A DNA stretch of 64,000 bases from SCGC-AAA076-P13 sp964276145 (lineage in GTDB: Bacteria > Pseudomonadota > Gammaproteobacteria > Magnimaribacterales > D2472): contig CAXYDN010000007.1 in the NCBI GenBank assembly GCA_964276145.1, forward strand, positions 124,001 to 188,000, given 5' to 3'. Shown piece by piece: positions 18,579 through 27,752 of this stretch. Positions within the stretch are counted from its first letter, which is position 1. Each line of letters begins with the position of its first letter. A program made the translations under genes and the position numbers. The notes under the pieces were generated by a model that saw only the letters and a program-made list of their open reading frames with translations, searched no databases and was not told where the DNA came from.

Positions 18579-19256
18579 TTATATTCTCACATCTGATTCA
18601 ATAAGCCCATCTTTGATGTTTACTATGCGTTTTGATTGCATAGCTATTTCTTCTTCATGAGTAATTAATATTATAGTCTGTCCTTCTTGATTTAGCCCCT
18701 TAAATAAATTCATGACATCTTCACCTGTTTTAGAATCAAGGTTACCGGTAGGTTCATCTGCAAATAATATACTAGGTTTATTAACAAGAGCTCTTGCTAT
18801 TGCAACTCTTTGTTGTTGTCCTCCAGATAATTCTGATGGTCCATGATTGATTCTATCCGAAAGTCCAACTTGGTCTAGAACATGTTTAGCTCTTATCTCA
18901 GCTTCTTTCATATCAGCTCCTGCATACTTCATTGGCAGTAATACATTATTAAGAGCTGAGTTTTTTGCTAATAAATGAAATGATTGAAAGACAAATCCAA
19001 TCTCTTTATTTCTAATAATTGCTAGTTGATCTTCATTAAGGTCATTAACCAATTGATTGTTTAGAAAGTACTCACCGCTGGAAGGCGTGTCTAGACATCC
19101 TATAATATTCATTAGGGTTGTCTTACCTGATCCAGATGGACCCATTATAGAGATGAATTCGCCTGCTTCAACATTCAAATCTATACCTTTGAGCGCATGA
19201 ACGGTTTCAGAACCAACTTCAAATACTCTTTTAATATTATTTGTTTTAATTATCAT
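18579..19256 (-). CDS. ABC transporter ATP-binding protein, LolD/MacB type
   Basis: A 225-residue ATPase: Walker A GPSGSGKT (39-46), Q-loop in GFVFQSFHLL, signature LSGGQQQR, Walker B with the DEPTGNLD segment that marks the LolD/MacB/FtsE class, and an H-loop in ILITHEEEIA. It is first in the operon with the adaptor and permease genes and supplies energy for that system. Confidence 0.94.
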   Translation of the reverse strand: MIIKTNNIKRVFEVGSETVHALKGIDLNVEAGEFISIMGPSGSGKTTLMNIIGCLDTPSSGEYFLNNQLVNDLNEDQLAIIRNKEIGFVFQSFHLLAKNSALNNVLLPMKYAGADMKEAEIRAKHVLDQVGLSDRINHGPSELSGGQQQRVAIARALVNKPSILFADEPTGNLDSKTGEDVMNLFKGLNQEGQTIILITHEEEIAMQSKRIVNIKDGLIESDVRI

Positions 19257-19302
19257 TGTCGTGCGGGATTATATACTTTTGACAGGCTTATTAGTATAAA
19301 GT

Positions 19303-20460
19303 TCAAAAAGCAGCTATGTCGGTTTGCTCATTACCAATTATTAATGCATGAATATCATCTGTGCCTTCGTATGTTTTAACAGCCTCAAGATTCATACAAT
19401 GACGAATTACATGATATTCATCACTAATTCCATTACCTCCATGAATATCTCTAGCAACTCTTGCAACATCTAATGCTTTTTTACAATTATTTCTTTTTAA
19501 CATTGATATCATTGCTGGTTTCATTTCATCAGAATCTATAAGTCTTCCAAGTCTTAAGACAGATTGAAGACCTAAAGATATCTCAGTCTGCATATCAGCT
19601 AATTTCTTTTGAATTAGTTGTTTGGATGCAAGCGGTTCTCCAAATTGATTTCTATCTAAAGAATATTCAAGTGCTGCGTTCCAACAAAATTCAGCAGCAC
19701 CTAATGCGCCCCAAGCAATTCCATATCTTGCCATATTAAGACATGAAAATGGACCACGAAAACTCTGAACTTTTGGAAGAATTTTATCTTTAGGTACAAA
19801 GACATCTTCCAAAAATATTTGTCCCGTAACTGATGCTCTAAGAGAAAATTTTCCATCAATAACAGGTGTGGTTAATCCTTTAGAGGATCTATCAACTATA
19901 AAACCTCTTAAGACTCCCTGCTCATCTTTAGCCCATATAATAAGGACATCTGCTATTGGTGAGTTTGTTATCCAAGTTTTTGATCCATTTAAAATATAGC
20001 CATCATCCTTCTCAACAGAGCACGTTTTCATGGATGACGGATCTGAACCTGCGTCTGGTTCAGTAAGACCAAAGCATCCAATCAATTCTCCTGTTGCCAT
20101 TTGGGGGAGGTAGTAATCTTTTTGGTCATCTGAACCAAATTTATGAATAGAGTGCATTGCTAATGAAGTTTGGACACTGTAAGCAGACCTATAACTTGAA
20201 TCAACCCTCTCTATCTCTCTAGCAATCAAGCCATATGATACATAATTTGTACCTGCACACCCATAACCATTAATAGGAGCTCCTAAAAAACCCATTTCGC
20301 CCATTTCTTTGTATATACCTTTATCAAATATTTCATTTCTATTTGCATCAATGATTCTAGGCATTAATTCTTTTTGACAATAATCTCTTGCTGAATTCAT
20401 TATTGCTAATTCTTCTTCAGATAATTGATTTTCAAAAAGTAATATATCTTTTATTTTCAT
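19303..20460 (-). CDS. gcdH: acyl-CoA dehydrogenase, glutaryl-CoA dehydrogenase-like
   Basis: A 385-residue flavoprotein with the acyl-CoA dehydrogenase domains in order; GCFGLTEPDAGSDP and KTWITNSPIADV are the FAD/substrate signatures. The catalytic base is Glu365 within KTYEGTDDIHALIIG, the glutaryl-CoA dehydrogenase pattern. It would oxidise and decarboxylate glutaryl-CoA to crotonyl-CoA in lysine/tryptophan or dicarboxylate breakdown. The gene is 6 bp downstream of the Smr gene on the same strand. Confidence 0.92.
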   Translation of the reverse strand: MKIKDILLFENQLSEEELAIMNSARDYCQKELMPRIIDANRNEIFDKGIYKEMGEMGFLGAPINGYGCAGTNYVSYGLIAREIERVDSSYRSAYSVQTSLAMHSIHKFGSDDQKDYYLPQMATGELIGCFGLTEPDAGSDPSSMKTCSVEKDDGYILNGSKTWITNSPIADVLIIWAKDEQGVLRGFIVDRSSKGLTTPVIDGKFSLRASVTGQIFLEDVFVPKDKILPKVQSFRGPFSCLNMARYGIAWGALGAAEFCWNAALEYSLDRNQFGEPLASKQLIQKKLADMQTEISLGLQSVLRLGRLIDSDEMKPAMISMLKRNNCKKALDVARVARDIHGGNGISDEYHVIRHCMNLEAVKTYEGTDDIHALIIGNEQTDIAAF

Positions 20461-20466
20461 AGATTT

Positions 20467-20706
20467 TTATAGTTTTTCTATTCTTATAATACCAAATCTT
20501 GGCATAGAGAACATAATTGAAGTCTCGTGAAGTGATTCTTCTACAATTTTAATCATTCTATTAGAATTCCCACAAATAATAATTAATGGTATTTCTGATT
20601 GATATTGGTAAATAAAATCAAGAACCTCATTTTTCACATCCTGATGTCTTATACCGTGAAGGTCCAGATGAGTAATTCCTTTCTCTTTAAATATATTCAT
20701 AGACAC
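20467..20706 (-). CDS. Smr-domain-like small protein
   Basis: A 79-residue protein consisting of one Smr-like domain: LDLHGIRHQDVKNEV matches the conserved LDLHG motif, followed by a strand with IICGNSNRM in place of the usual G-x-G-x-H-S/T. Smr domains bind or nick nucleic acids, often on stalled ribosomes. The second conserved motif is degenerate, so catalytic activity is doubtful. The gene is divergent from tdk with only about 30 bp between the start codons. Confidence 0.75.
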   Translation of the reverse strand: MSMNIFKEKGITHLDLHGIRHQDVKNEVLDFIYQYQSEIPLIIICGNSNRMIKIVEESLHETSIMFSMPRFGIIRIEKL

Positions 20707-20724
20707 ATAGTAGTTTTAACAAGA

Positions 20725-20730
20725 TATAAT
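20725..20730 (+). promoter_or_regulatory. -10 box of tdk (leaderless)
   Basis: TATAAT ends 6 nt before the tdk ATG, so transcription should begin at or next to the start codon. There is no Shine-Dalgarno sequence. The -35 is weak (TAGACA with 19 bp). Confidence 0.6.
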
Positions 20731-20736
20731 TATTAT

Positions 20737-21318
20737 ATGGCAAAAGTTCATTTCTTTTATTCGACTATGAATGCTGGTAAGTCAACTGCACTACTTCAAT
20801 CAAACCATAACTACAAAGAAAGCAATCTAAAAACCTTGCTTTTTATTCCTATTGAAATTGGAAAAAAATCTAAAGGTAAAATTATTTCAAGAATTGGCCT
20901 AGAATCAGATGCTGTAGTCGTAGATAAGAAATATGATTTTTTTAAAGAAATAAGTCAATCGAATTATAAAAAGATAAGTTGTATTTTTGTTGATGAAGCT
21001 CAGTTTTTAAGCAAAATACAAGTTCGTTCGTTGTCCAAGATAGCAGATGAGTTAAATATTCCAATCATGTGTTATGGCATAAGAACAGACTTTCAAGGCA
21101 AACTATTCGAAGGTAGTTCTGAGCTATTAGCTATAGCTGATAATCTTAAGGAATTAAAAACCATATGCAGCATGTGCGATAAAAAGGCTACTATGGTCGT
21201 AAGACTTAATGCTGATGGTGAGGTTATGCTCGAAGGTAAAAAAGTAATGATTGGTGGAAATGATATCTATAAAACGCTTTGTAGAAAACATTTTAGAGAA
21301 ATAACAAAATTAATTTAA
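20737..21318 (+). CDS. tdk: thymidine kinase
   Basis: A 193-residue type II thymidine kinase for salvage of thymidine to dTMP. Walker A STMNAGKS (9-16), the FVDEAQFL segment with the catalytic Glu, and zinc-ligand cysteines CSMC and C-x2-H near the C terminus are present. The start at 20737 was chosen because MAKVHFFYSTMNAGKS is the family N terminus; the open frame extends upstream to 20599 without biological sense. The TATAAT box 6 nt before it predicts a leaderless transcript. Confidence 0.95.
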   Translation: MAKVHFFYSTMNAGKSTALLQSNHNYKESNLKTLLFIPIEIGKKSKGKIISRIGLESDAVVVDKKYDFFKEISQSNYKKISCIFVDEAQFLSKIQVRSLSKIADELNIPIMCYGIRTDFQGKLFEGSSELLAIADNLKELKTICSMCDKKATMVVRLNADGEVMLEGKKVMIGGNDIYKTLCRKHFREITKLI

Positions 21319-21327
21319 GAGGATGAT

Positions 21328-22341
21328 TTGAGCTATATTAATCAACAATTTTTGTTAAATAAAAGGCCAATCGGAATGCCGGAAGATGATTGCTGGATAT
21401 TAAATGAAGAATCAGTGACATCTCTAAAGAAAAATGAAATTCTTATTAAAGTTAAATATCTTTCAATTGATCCCTATATGCGAGGAAGAATGAATGGCGG
21501 TATGTCCTATGCATCTCCTATAAAGATTGGTCAACCTATGGTGGGTGAAACAGTTGGAACAATAATAGATAGCAAATCAAATCTTTATAAGGTTGGTGAT
21601 AATGTTTGTATTCATAAAGGTTGGCAAACCTACATAAAAGCAAAAGATACCGACTTATCTATTTATAAAATACCAAATGTAAACATTCCTCTTTCTGCTT
21701 ATCTAGGTGTGGCTGGAATGCCAGGCAGGACTGCATATTTTGGCTTTAATAGAGTTGGAAAACCAAATAAAGAAGATGTTGTAGTTGTTTCTGCTGCTTC
21801 AGGAGCTGTTGGATCAGTAGTCGGACAGCTTGCAAAAATTAAAGGATGTAAAGTGATTGGAATAGCTGGTGGCTCAGAAAAATGCTCGTATGTGAGAGAT
21901 CAATTAGGTTTTGATAACTGTATTGATTACAAAGATAAACACTTTATAGAAAATCTTAGCTCTGCTTGTAACAATGGTATAGATATTTATTTTGAAAATG
22001 TTGGTGGCCCTGTCTCAAAGACTGTTGCATCATTACTAAATAATTCAGCAAGGATACCTGTCTGTGGCTTTATTTCTCAATATAACGAGGATAATATTTT
22101 AGAATCTGATACGCCATTTAAGATATTTGGAAAGCTAAAACCCAAACCATTTCATAGATTTTTTGTTGTGACTGAATGGATGGACGAGTGGGATAGTGCA
22201 ACACATCAATTAATAGAATACATCTCAAATAATGATATCAAATTCAAAGAAACTATTACAAAAGGCTTTGAAAATGCCCCTCAAGCTTTAAGAGATGTGT
22301 TAACTGGTAAGAATTTTGGAAAGCAATTAATCGAAGTTTAA
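21328..22341 (+). CDS. NADP-dependent oxidoreductase, MDR family (CurA-like)
   Basis: A 337-residue medium-chain reductase without zinc ligands. LSIDPYMRGRMN near residue 48 and VSAASGAVGSVVGQLAKIKG (nucleotide-binding Rossmann, about 153) match the YncB/CurA/leukotriene B4 dehydrogenase group that reduces double bonds of enones. The start codon is TTG at 21328, with AGAGGA 5 nt upstream deciding it. It follows tdk after 9 bp, likely co-transcribed, and converges with the PhzF gene (15-nt overlap). Confidence 0.92.
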   Translation: MSYINQQFLLNKRPIGMPEDDCWILNEESVTSLKKNEILIKVKYLSIDPYMRGRMNGGMSYASPIKIGQPMVGETVGTIIDSKSNLYKVGDNVCIHKGWQTYIKAKDTDLSIYKIPNVNIPLSAYLGVAGMPGRTAYFGFNRVGKPNKEDVVVVSAASGAVGSVVGQLAKIKGCKVIGIAGGSEKCSYVRDQLGFDNCIDYKDKHFIENLSSACNNGIDIYFENVGGPVSKTVASLLNNSARIPVCGFISQYNEDNILESDTPFKIFGKLKPKPFHRFFVVTEWMDEWDSATHQLIEYISNNDIKFKETITKGFENAPQALRDVLTGKNFGKQLIEV

Positions 22342-23115
22342 TTCAATTTCTCCAGTTAAAAACAAGACAGCACTTCCCCCAATAATTACCCTGTCCATAG
22401 ACATTTCACAATAAAGCAATCCTCCTCTTTCAGAGACTTGTTTTGCCAACAGATTTCTTTTATTTAATACCTCAGTCCAGTATGGAACGAGCGTTGTATG
22501 AGCTGAGCCTGTGACAGGATCTTCATTTACACCTGCACCTGGAAAAAAACATCTAGAGATAAAATCATATTCTTTAGATTGAGCCGAGACAATTAACCCT
22601 CTTGTAGTTATATCAGATAATATTTCAAAATTAGGATTAATGTCATGAATATCTAATTCGTTATCAAAAATAGCTAAAATATCATCTCTTCCTTTATAGA
22701 GCTCTTTTGGTTTTATACCAACTACTTTTTTTATAAGATCATACTCATGAAAGGGTCTTAAATTATCTTTAGGAAAATCTAAAAAATATCTATCTTCATT
22801 TTTAGTAACTTTAAGTTTTCCGGATTTTGAATTAATACAAAACTCTTGTGCATTCTTATCAATATAGTTAAAAAAGATATATGCTGCAGCCAAAGTCGCA
22901 TGACCGCATAGATTAACCTCGCATAGTGGAGCAAACCACCTGATAAAGTACTCATTGTTTTTCTGAGATATAAATGCTGTCTCTGAAAGATTATTCTCAA
23001 AGGCAATGTTTTGCATTAACTGCTCATCATTGATTTCAGAAAAAATTACTCCAGCAGGATTGCCTTCAAAAACCTCATTAGCAAACGCATCCACTTGGTA
23101 ATATTTATATTTCAT
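22327..23115 (-). CDS. PhzF family epimerase/isomerase
   Basis: A 262-residue PhzF-fold protein: YYQVDAFANEVFEGNPAGVI at the N terminus, the catalytic-Glu region LSETAFIS (about 45), CGHATLAAAY (about 69), and GAGVNEDPVTGSAHT in the second domain. Members isomerise or epimerise small metabolites; the substrate is unknown. The ATG at 23115 was chosen; the longer open frame to 23142 would run into the terminator stem of the TonB receptor gene. Confidence 0.92.
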   Translation of the reverse strand: MKYKYYQVDAFANEVFEGNPAGVIFSEINDEQLMQNIAFENNLSETAFISQKNNEYFIRWFAPLCEVNLCGHATLAAAYIFFNYIDKNAQEFCINSKSGKLKVTKNEDRYFLDFPKDNLRPFHEYDLIKKVVGIKPKELYKGRDDILAIFDNELDIHDINPNFEILSDITTRGLIVSAQSKEYDFISRCFFPGAGVNEDPVTGSAHTTLVPYWTEVLNKRNLLAKQVSERGGLLYCEMSMDRVIIGGSAVLFLTGEIELNFD

Positions 23116-23130
23116 ATCTCTTAAAATAAA

Positions 23131-23152
23131 AAAGGAGGGCAAGCCCTCCTTT
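23131..23152 (-). terminator. terminator after TonB receptor gene
   Basis: The stem AAAGGAGG/CCTCCTTT has a GCAAGC loop and is followed on the minus strand by six or more T. It separates the receptor gene from phzF. Confidence 0.9.
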
Positions 23153-23167
23153 TAAGATTAGTTTTGA

Positions 23168-26100
23168 TTAGAAACTGTATCTAAATCCAACGCTTAGTGT
23201 TTGACTAAGTCTTAAATTTATCTCAGCTGGGAATCTATCCTCATCACCATCTAAGTCAAATGGATTGGTTAAATTTACTGCGAATGCCATATTATCATTT
23301 GGTGTATATGCATAAGAAACAGCATCAGTCCACCATCCGTCCCACTCAAGGATAGGCTCACCATTTAACCCGATATATTTATCAGCTTGAGCTTCTACGT
23401 TTTGGAATTTCTCAATATAACCACCAGATCTTCCATCTACTTGATAGAACACAGCATGATTATCTCTTGAGAGTCCAATAGTTATGTCATATAACCACTC
23501 TGGCTCACTATAGTCACCAGTAAAATCTTCTAAATCCTCTGGGTTTCCTGTTGGAGCAGATTCAAATATCTGTTGATGATATCCTCTAAACCTAGTAGAT
23601 AACTCACCCCATTTAGTATCCATAGAATGATCTGCAGTAATGATGTGTGTTTCAAAATTTCTAACACCAACATTATTAGGACCAAATGAGAAAGAGTTAA
23701 CATCACCAAGGTTATATTTACCATTATTTAGATCAGCCGGATCTAATACCCTTGTGAAAGTATCACAGAATTTTGCAGGCTTATCTGCGTAATCATAACA
23801 ACCTGCCATATTTTGTGATACTGAAAACGCTTGAACAACATCAACTACGTCAATAGTAACCACGTCAAAAGCAAGAGACAATGTTCCTGGTATGAATTCA
23901 TAAGTTGGTGTAAAAATAACACCAACTGTTGTTGTTTCGCCAAGCTCATTTAGAAGATTTGGATTACCACCTGTTACACCTTCTTCAGTTCTATTGACAA
24001 TTTGACTCTGCCAGCCATCAACCCACCATGATTCAGCTTCACAATTAGCCCTTCTGACAGTTGGGTATATACCAGAGTCTATATAACGATAGTCACATGG
24101 GTCATTAGCTCTTTGATAAGTAGTTGCTTGTGGGCCAAATACATCATCCAATCCAGGCGTTCTTACAGCATTCTGAGTACCGCCACGCAGAGCTAAATCA
24201 TCTGATATCTGCCAGTAAATATTTTCAGCTTGAACAGTATATTCTCCACTAAAAGTATTATCAATTTCACGTCTAGATACATCTAATCTTAATTCTTGTA
24301 TACCATATCCATTAAATGTAAGCCCCATAGATTCATCAACAACAGGTATAGATAACTCTACATATGATTCGTCGGTCTCATATCCTGCCTTATTGTTTGG
24401 CTGAACTGAAGATCTAGTAAGTTTCATATTTTGAGCAGAGTCTGACCAAAACTCGAGTACTTCTTCTCTTTGCTCGACACCAAGGTTGAATTTAATATCA
24501 CCAGCTGGCAATGTATAAAGACTTCCTGATAGAGATGCAAAGTGAATAGTTTGATTATTTGCAGATCTTCTAACTTGATTGACTAGTATATATTCCATAG
24601 CCTCAGTTTGACCTGGGTTATAACCTAACGGATTATATGGGCTACAGTCACCAGGAAGACCCGCTGATCCAAACCCCTGAGGTTGATAACCATTAGTAGC
24701 ACTCCAATATGGATTTGCTAAACTACTATAAGTAATTCCAAGGTAACCAGTTACATAATTCATTTTACAATCTATCTCACCAGTGGCTGGATTAATACCA
24801 ACATCCATAGCAGTAACCCATCTCTCACGATTTATATCTTGTGTTGTGTTAAGTGAGAAAGCTTCTCCTTTAGAAAAACCAACTTCCCATGACATATTAC
24901 GGTCAGCAATTTCAAATGTTCCATCTAACTTAGCAGACAAAGAATCAACAGTTGTATTAGTTGTGGTTTCTGGAGAACCATTTTTATAAAGATCTCTACC
25001 AGTTTTAGCTAAAAGTAGGCCAGGTGTACCACCATATCTTGAATCTGTGTATACATTTCCTTTACAGAAATCAGTAGCTGATTGTCCAAAGTAAGCATAG
25101 TCACAAGGTAAGAATGGGTTGTTGTAATATCCACCATCTACATCACCACCAAATCCCCAATACAAATATGGACCAGGTGTAGAATCACCACTCTCTGTTC
25201 CAAATTGAGAGTTTCTAAATACGTCAATTTTCAAACTAATATCATCTGTTAATTTATATGTTAAGAAGGCAGCTAAATTTTCTCTCTCAAGACCAGCTTG
25301 CACAGTTTGACCATTATATGATGACATTTGATTACCACCTCTATAAAAGAAACTGCTTCCTGTATATGTTCCTCTATCATGAGGAATAAGCTCACCGTCT
25401 GTAGTAAATAAGTAATTACCTCTTGGTGTAGCTCCATACCAGTCCATTGGTGTACCTTCAAATGGAAGGATTGTTAAATTACTACACATTCCAATCTCAC
25501 CTTGAGGTACGTCATTACCGTAAGGTAATGGCATACTCCCATCTGTATATGCTACCTGATAAGCTTTACCATCAGCAAAAGTTCTTGTACTAAGAACTGT
25601 ATTAGTACAATCTCTATATCTATCAAGTTGTCCGTAATTTATTTCTTCTTGAGTGTCTCTTTGAAGCGCTATAGCAACATGTCCTCTGCCATCGTTGAAT
25701 TCACCACCCATTGTTAGAGTAATACTTTTATTTCCATCATAATCTTGAATATCACCTAAATACCCTTGGCCGTAGTTAGCTTGAACATCAAAACCAGTAT
25801 ATTCACGATCAATAACATAGTTAACAACACCAGCAATAGCATCTGAACCGTAAACAGCACTACCACCAGCTGATAAGACTTCAATTCTTTTGATTAATGT
25901 AACTGGTATGTTATTTAAATCTACTGACCCCGTTGACGTGCCACCGTAGTTTATAGGCGTAGAACTAACAAATCTTTTACCATCTATAAGAGTTAGTGTT
26001 CTTCCAGAACCTAGTCCAAAGTTATTAGCAATTCTTTGCCCAGCCTGAAGTCCGTTTTGATCTCCACTAGTGCTTGAGCTTACAGAAATTTGAGGTAAAT

Positions 26101-26419
26101 CAAATAATGCTGAAGCAGCATTAGTAAAACCTCTTCTTTGAATTTCTTCACCACTTATAATAGTAACTGGCTGACTGGTTTTGTATTGAGAAATTTCAAA
26201 TTTTGAACCTGTAACAACAACATTTTCTACATCACCGTCACCTTCATCAACTGCAGCATTCATAGATGAAGAAGCTGTATCCTCAGAAGCAACTGTTGAC
26301 TCAACAACATCATCGCTAGATGTATTATTGCTTTCAACTTCATCGCCTGGCGCATCAGCAAAAGCTGAAACTGAAACCAATGCAAAGGTTAATAGCGTAA
26401 ATTTTTTAAAAATATCCAT
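23168..26419 (-). CDS. TonB-dependent outer-membrane receptor
   Basis: A 1083-residue receptor: signal peptide MDIFKKFTLLTFALVSVSAFA, an Asp/Glu/Ser-rich linker, the VENVVVTGSK start of the plug, plug motifs GRTLTLIDGKRFV and RIEVLSAGGSAVYGSDAIAG, a very large beta-barrel and a C-terminal Phe (VGFRYSF). It imports a large or scarce ligand energised by TonB-ExbBD. The ATG at 26419 has GGGGA 9 nt upstream; a longer frame to 26476 lacks a signal peptide start. A promoter and a perfect 26-bp palindrome lie upstream, suggesting repressor control of the uptake system. Confidence 0.95.
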   Translation of the reverse strand: MDIFKKFTLLTFALVSVSAFADAPGDEVESNNTSSDDVVESTVASEDTASSSMNAAVDEGDGDVENVVVTGSKFEISQYKTSQPVTIISGEEIQRRGFTNAASALFDLPQISVSSSTSGDQNGLQAGQRIANNFGLGSGRTLTLIDGKRFVSSTPINYGGTSTGSVDLNNIPVTLIKRIEVLSAGGSAVYGSDAIAGVVNYVIDREYTGFDVQANYGQGYLGDIQDYDGNKSITLTMGGEFNDGRGHVAIALQRDTQEEINYGQLDRYRDCTNTVLSTRTFADGKAYQVAYTDGSMPLPYGNDVPQGEIGMCSNLTILPFEGTPMDWYGATPRGNYLFTTDGELIPHDRGTYTGSSFFYRGGNQMSSYNGQTVQAGLERENLAAFLTYKLTDDISLKIDVFRNSQFGTESGDSTPGPYLYWGFGGDVDGGYYNNPFLPCDYAYFGQSATDFCKGNVYTDSRYGGTPGLLLAKTGRDLYKNGSPETTTNTTVDSLSAKLDGTFEIADRNMSWEVGFSKGEAFSLNTTQDINRERWVTAMDVGINPATGEIDCKMNYVTGYLGITYSSLANPYWSATNGYQPQGFGSAGLPGDCSPYNPLGYNPGQTEAMEYILVNQVRRSANNQTIHFASLSGSLYTLPAGDIKFNLGVEQREEVLEFWSDSAQNMKLTRSSVQPNNKAGYETDESYVELSIPVVDESMGLTFNGYGIQELRLDVSRREIDNTFSGEYTVQAENIYWQISDDLALRGGTQNAVRTPGLDDVFGPQATTYQRANDPCDYRYIDSGIYPTVRRANCEAESWWVDGWQSQIVNRTEEGVTGGNPNLLNELGETTTVGVIFTPTYEFIPGTLSLAFDVVTIDVVDVVQAFSVSQNMAGCYDYADKPAKFCDTFTRVLDPADLNNGKYNLGDVNSFSFGPNNVGVRNFETHIITADHSMDTKWGELSTRFRGYHQQIFESAPTGNPEDLEDFTGDYSEPEWLYDITIGLSRDNHAVFYQVDGRSGGYIEKFQNVEAQADKYIGLNGEPILEWDGWWTDAVSYAYTPNDNMAFAVNLTNPFDLDGDEDRFPAEINLRLSQTLSVGFRYSF

Positions 26420-26464
26420 TTTATAATATCCCCTTTTTAGGTATTTATTTGTTTTAACAAATAA

Positions 26465-26490
26465 AAATATACGCACATGTGCGTATATTT
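26465..26490. promoter_or_regulatory. 26-bp perfect palindrome, probable operator
   Basis: AAATATACGCACA followed by its exact reverse complement, centred at 26477/26478. It lies about 10-35 nt downstream of the predicted start of transcription of the TonB receptor gene. It has no loop, so it fits a dimeric repressor site better than an RNA hairpin. Confidence 0.75.
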
Positions 26491-26505
26491 CTCTTTAATA
26501 CAATA

Positions 26506-26534
26506 ATTAGACCTTTATTTATAAAACTTGTCAA
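26506..26534 (-). promoter_or_regulatory. sigma-70 promoter of TonB receptor gene
   Basis: The -35 TTGACA (26529-26534), a 17-bp spacer and -10 TCTAAT (26506-26511). It predicts an 80-nt leader that includes the palindrome. Confidence 0.7.
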
Positions 26535-26628
26535 TTAATTGTATATAAAATAGTGTCGTATTTATGATGGGAATACTTCTCATAAAATGAGTTAAGAATT
26601 CTGAATAATAAAAAATTTAATTCTTACT

Positions 26629-27714
26629 TTAAGATAATGCTTCTTTTACAGCTTCATGCACAATGCGACGTTTGTGAATATTTAATCCATTTGCAAGATG
26701 CGGGTCCTCTAATAATGCATTATCAATACCTTTATCTGCTAACTTAAGAATATAGGGCAAAGTAGCTTTATTAAGTGCCTCTGTTGCAGTCAAAGGAACC
26801 GCTCCAGGCATATTTGTAACACAATAATGAATAACTCCCTCATGTTCATATGTTGGGTTTGCATGAGTGGTTGGCTTGCTAGATTCAAAACATCCGCCTT
26901 GATCAATGGATATATCAACCATAACCGCCCCAGGCTTCATTTCTTTTAACATTGAATCTTTAACAACTTGTGGAGCCTTTTTACCAACTACATATACAGC
27001 CCCAACTACTAAATCAGATTTTTTAAGTGCATTTTTAATTGAGGCTTCAGTAGATAAAATATATTCAATATTTTTATTTCCAAATGCATTTTCAAGTTCG
27101 TTTAGTCTTTGGCTCGATAAATCTACGACTATTACATGAGCTCTATTATCAATAGCTTTTTTGATAGCCTCTCTTCCAGCAACACCAGCACCGATAACAG
27201 TAACCACTCTTGGCTCTACATTCTCAAAAGCACCTATTAGCGTTCCCATGCCTTTGTTTGGTTTTAATAAGTGATAGGAACCAACAAGAATACTTAATTG
27301 TCCTGCAATAGCACTCATTGGAGATAGTAACGGCATAGAACCATCATCAGCGGTAACTGTTTCAAGAGCTATACCTGTTATGCCTGTGGAAGCTAATTCA
27401 AGAGCATCCTTCTTATTTCCCGCTAAGTGTAAGTATGCAAAAATTGTATGTTGATCATTCAAATATTGAAATTCTTCAGGCATAGGTTCCTTAACTTTTA
27501 CAATAAGTTCAGAAACCTCATAAAGCTCTTTAGGTGATTTCATGATTATTGCGCCAGCTTTTTTATACATGTCATTAGAAAAGCCTATTTCAGCCCCTGC
27601 ATCTATTTCGATATATACCTCATGGTTATTAGCAATTATCTTAGCTACAGACATAGGCGTGAGCCCTACTCTATATTCATGATTTTTAATTTCTTTTGGT
27701 ATGCCAATTTTCAT
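26629..27714 (-). CDS. ald: alanine dehydrogenase
   Basis: A 361-residue NAD-dependent L-alanine dehydrogenase (alanine to pyruvate and ammonium). Catalytic Lys75 in VKVKEP and His96 in AYLHLAG are at their standard positions; the NAD site is VTVIGAGVAGREA (about 170), and MVDISIDQGGCFE is a family signature. It lets alanine serve as carbon and nitrogen source. A TATAAT box 6 nt before the ATG indicates a leaderless transcript. Confidence 0.96.
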   Translation of the reverse strand: MKIGIPKEIKNHEYRVGLTPMSVAKIIANNHEVYIEIDAGAEIGFSNDMYKKAGAIIMKSPKELYEVSELIVKVKEPMPEEFQYLNDQHTIFAYLHLAGNKKDALELASTGITGIALETVTADDGSMPLLSPMSAIAGQLSILVGSYHLLKPNKGMGTLIGAFENVEPRVVTVIGAGVAGREAIKKAIDNRAHVIVVDLSSQRLNELENAFGNKNIEYILSTEASIKNALKKSDLVVGAVYVVGKKAPQVVKDSMLKEMKPGAVMVDISIDQGGCFESSKPTTHANPTYEHEGVIHYCVTNMPGAVPLTATEALNKATLPYILKLADKGIDNALLEDPHLANGLNIHKRRIVHEAVKEALS

Positions 27715-27720
27715 TTAAAA

Positions 27721-27726
27721 ATTATA
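27721..27726 (-). promoter_or_regulatory. -10 box of ald (leaderless)
   Basis: TATAAT on the minus strand is separated from the ald ATG by exactly 6 nt (TTTTAA). There is no Shine-Dalgarno sequence in between. Confidence 0.65.
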
Positions 27727-27752
27727 CACATATATAAATAATGCAAAGTACT

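Noticed and set aside
20599..20736. Upstream extension of the tdk open frame
   Set aside because: It overlaps the divergent Smr gene and the promoter, and has no thymidine kinase similarity.
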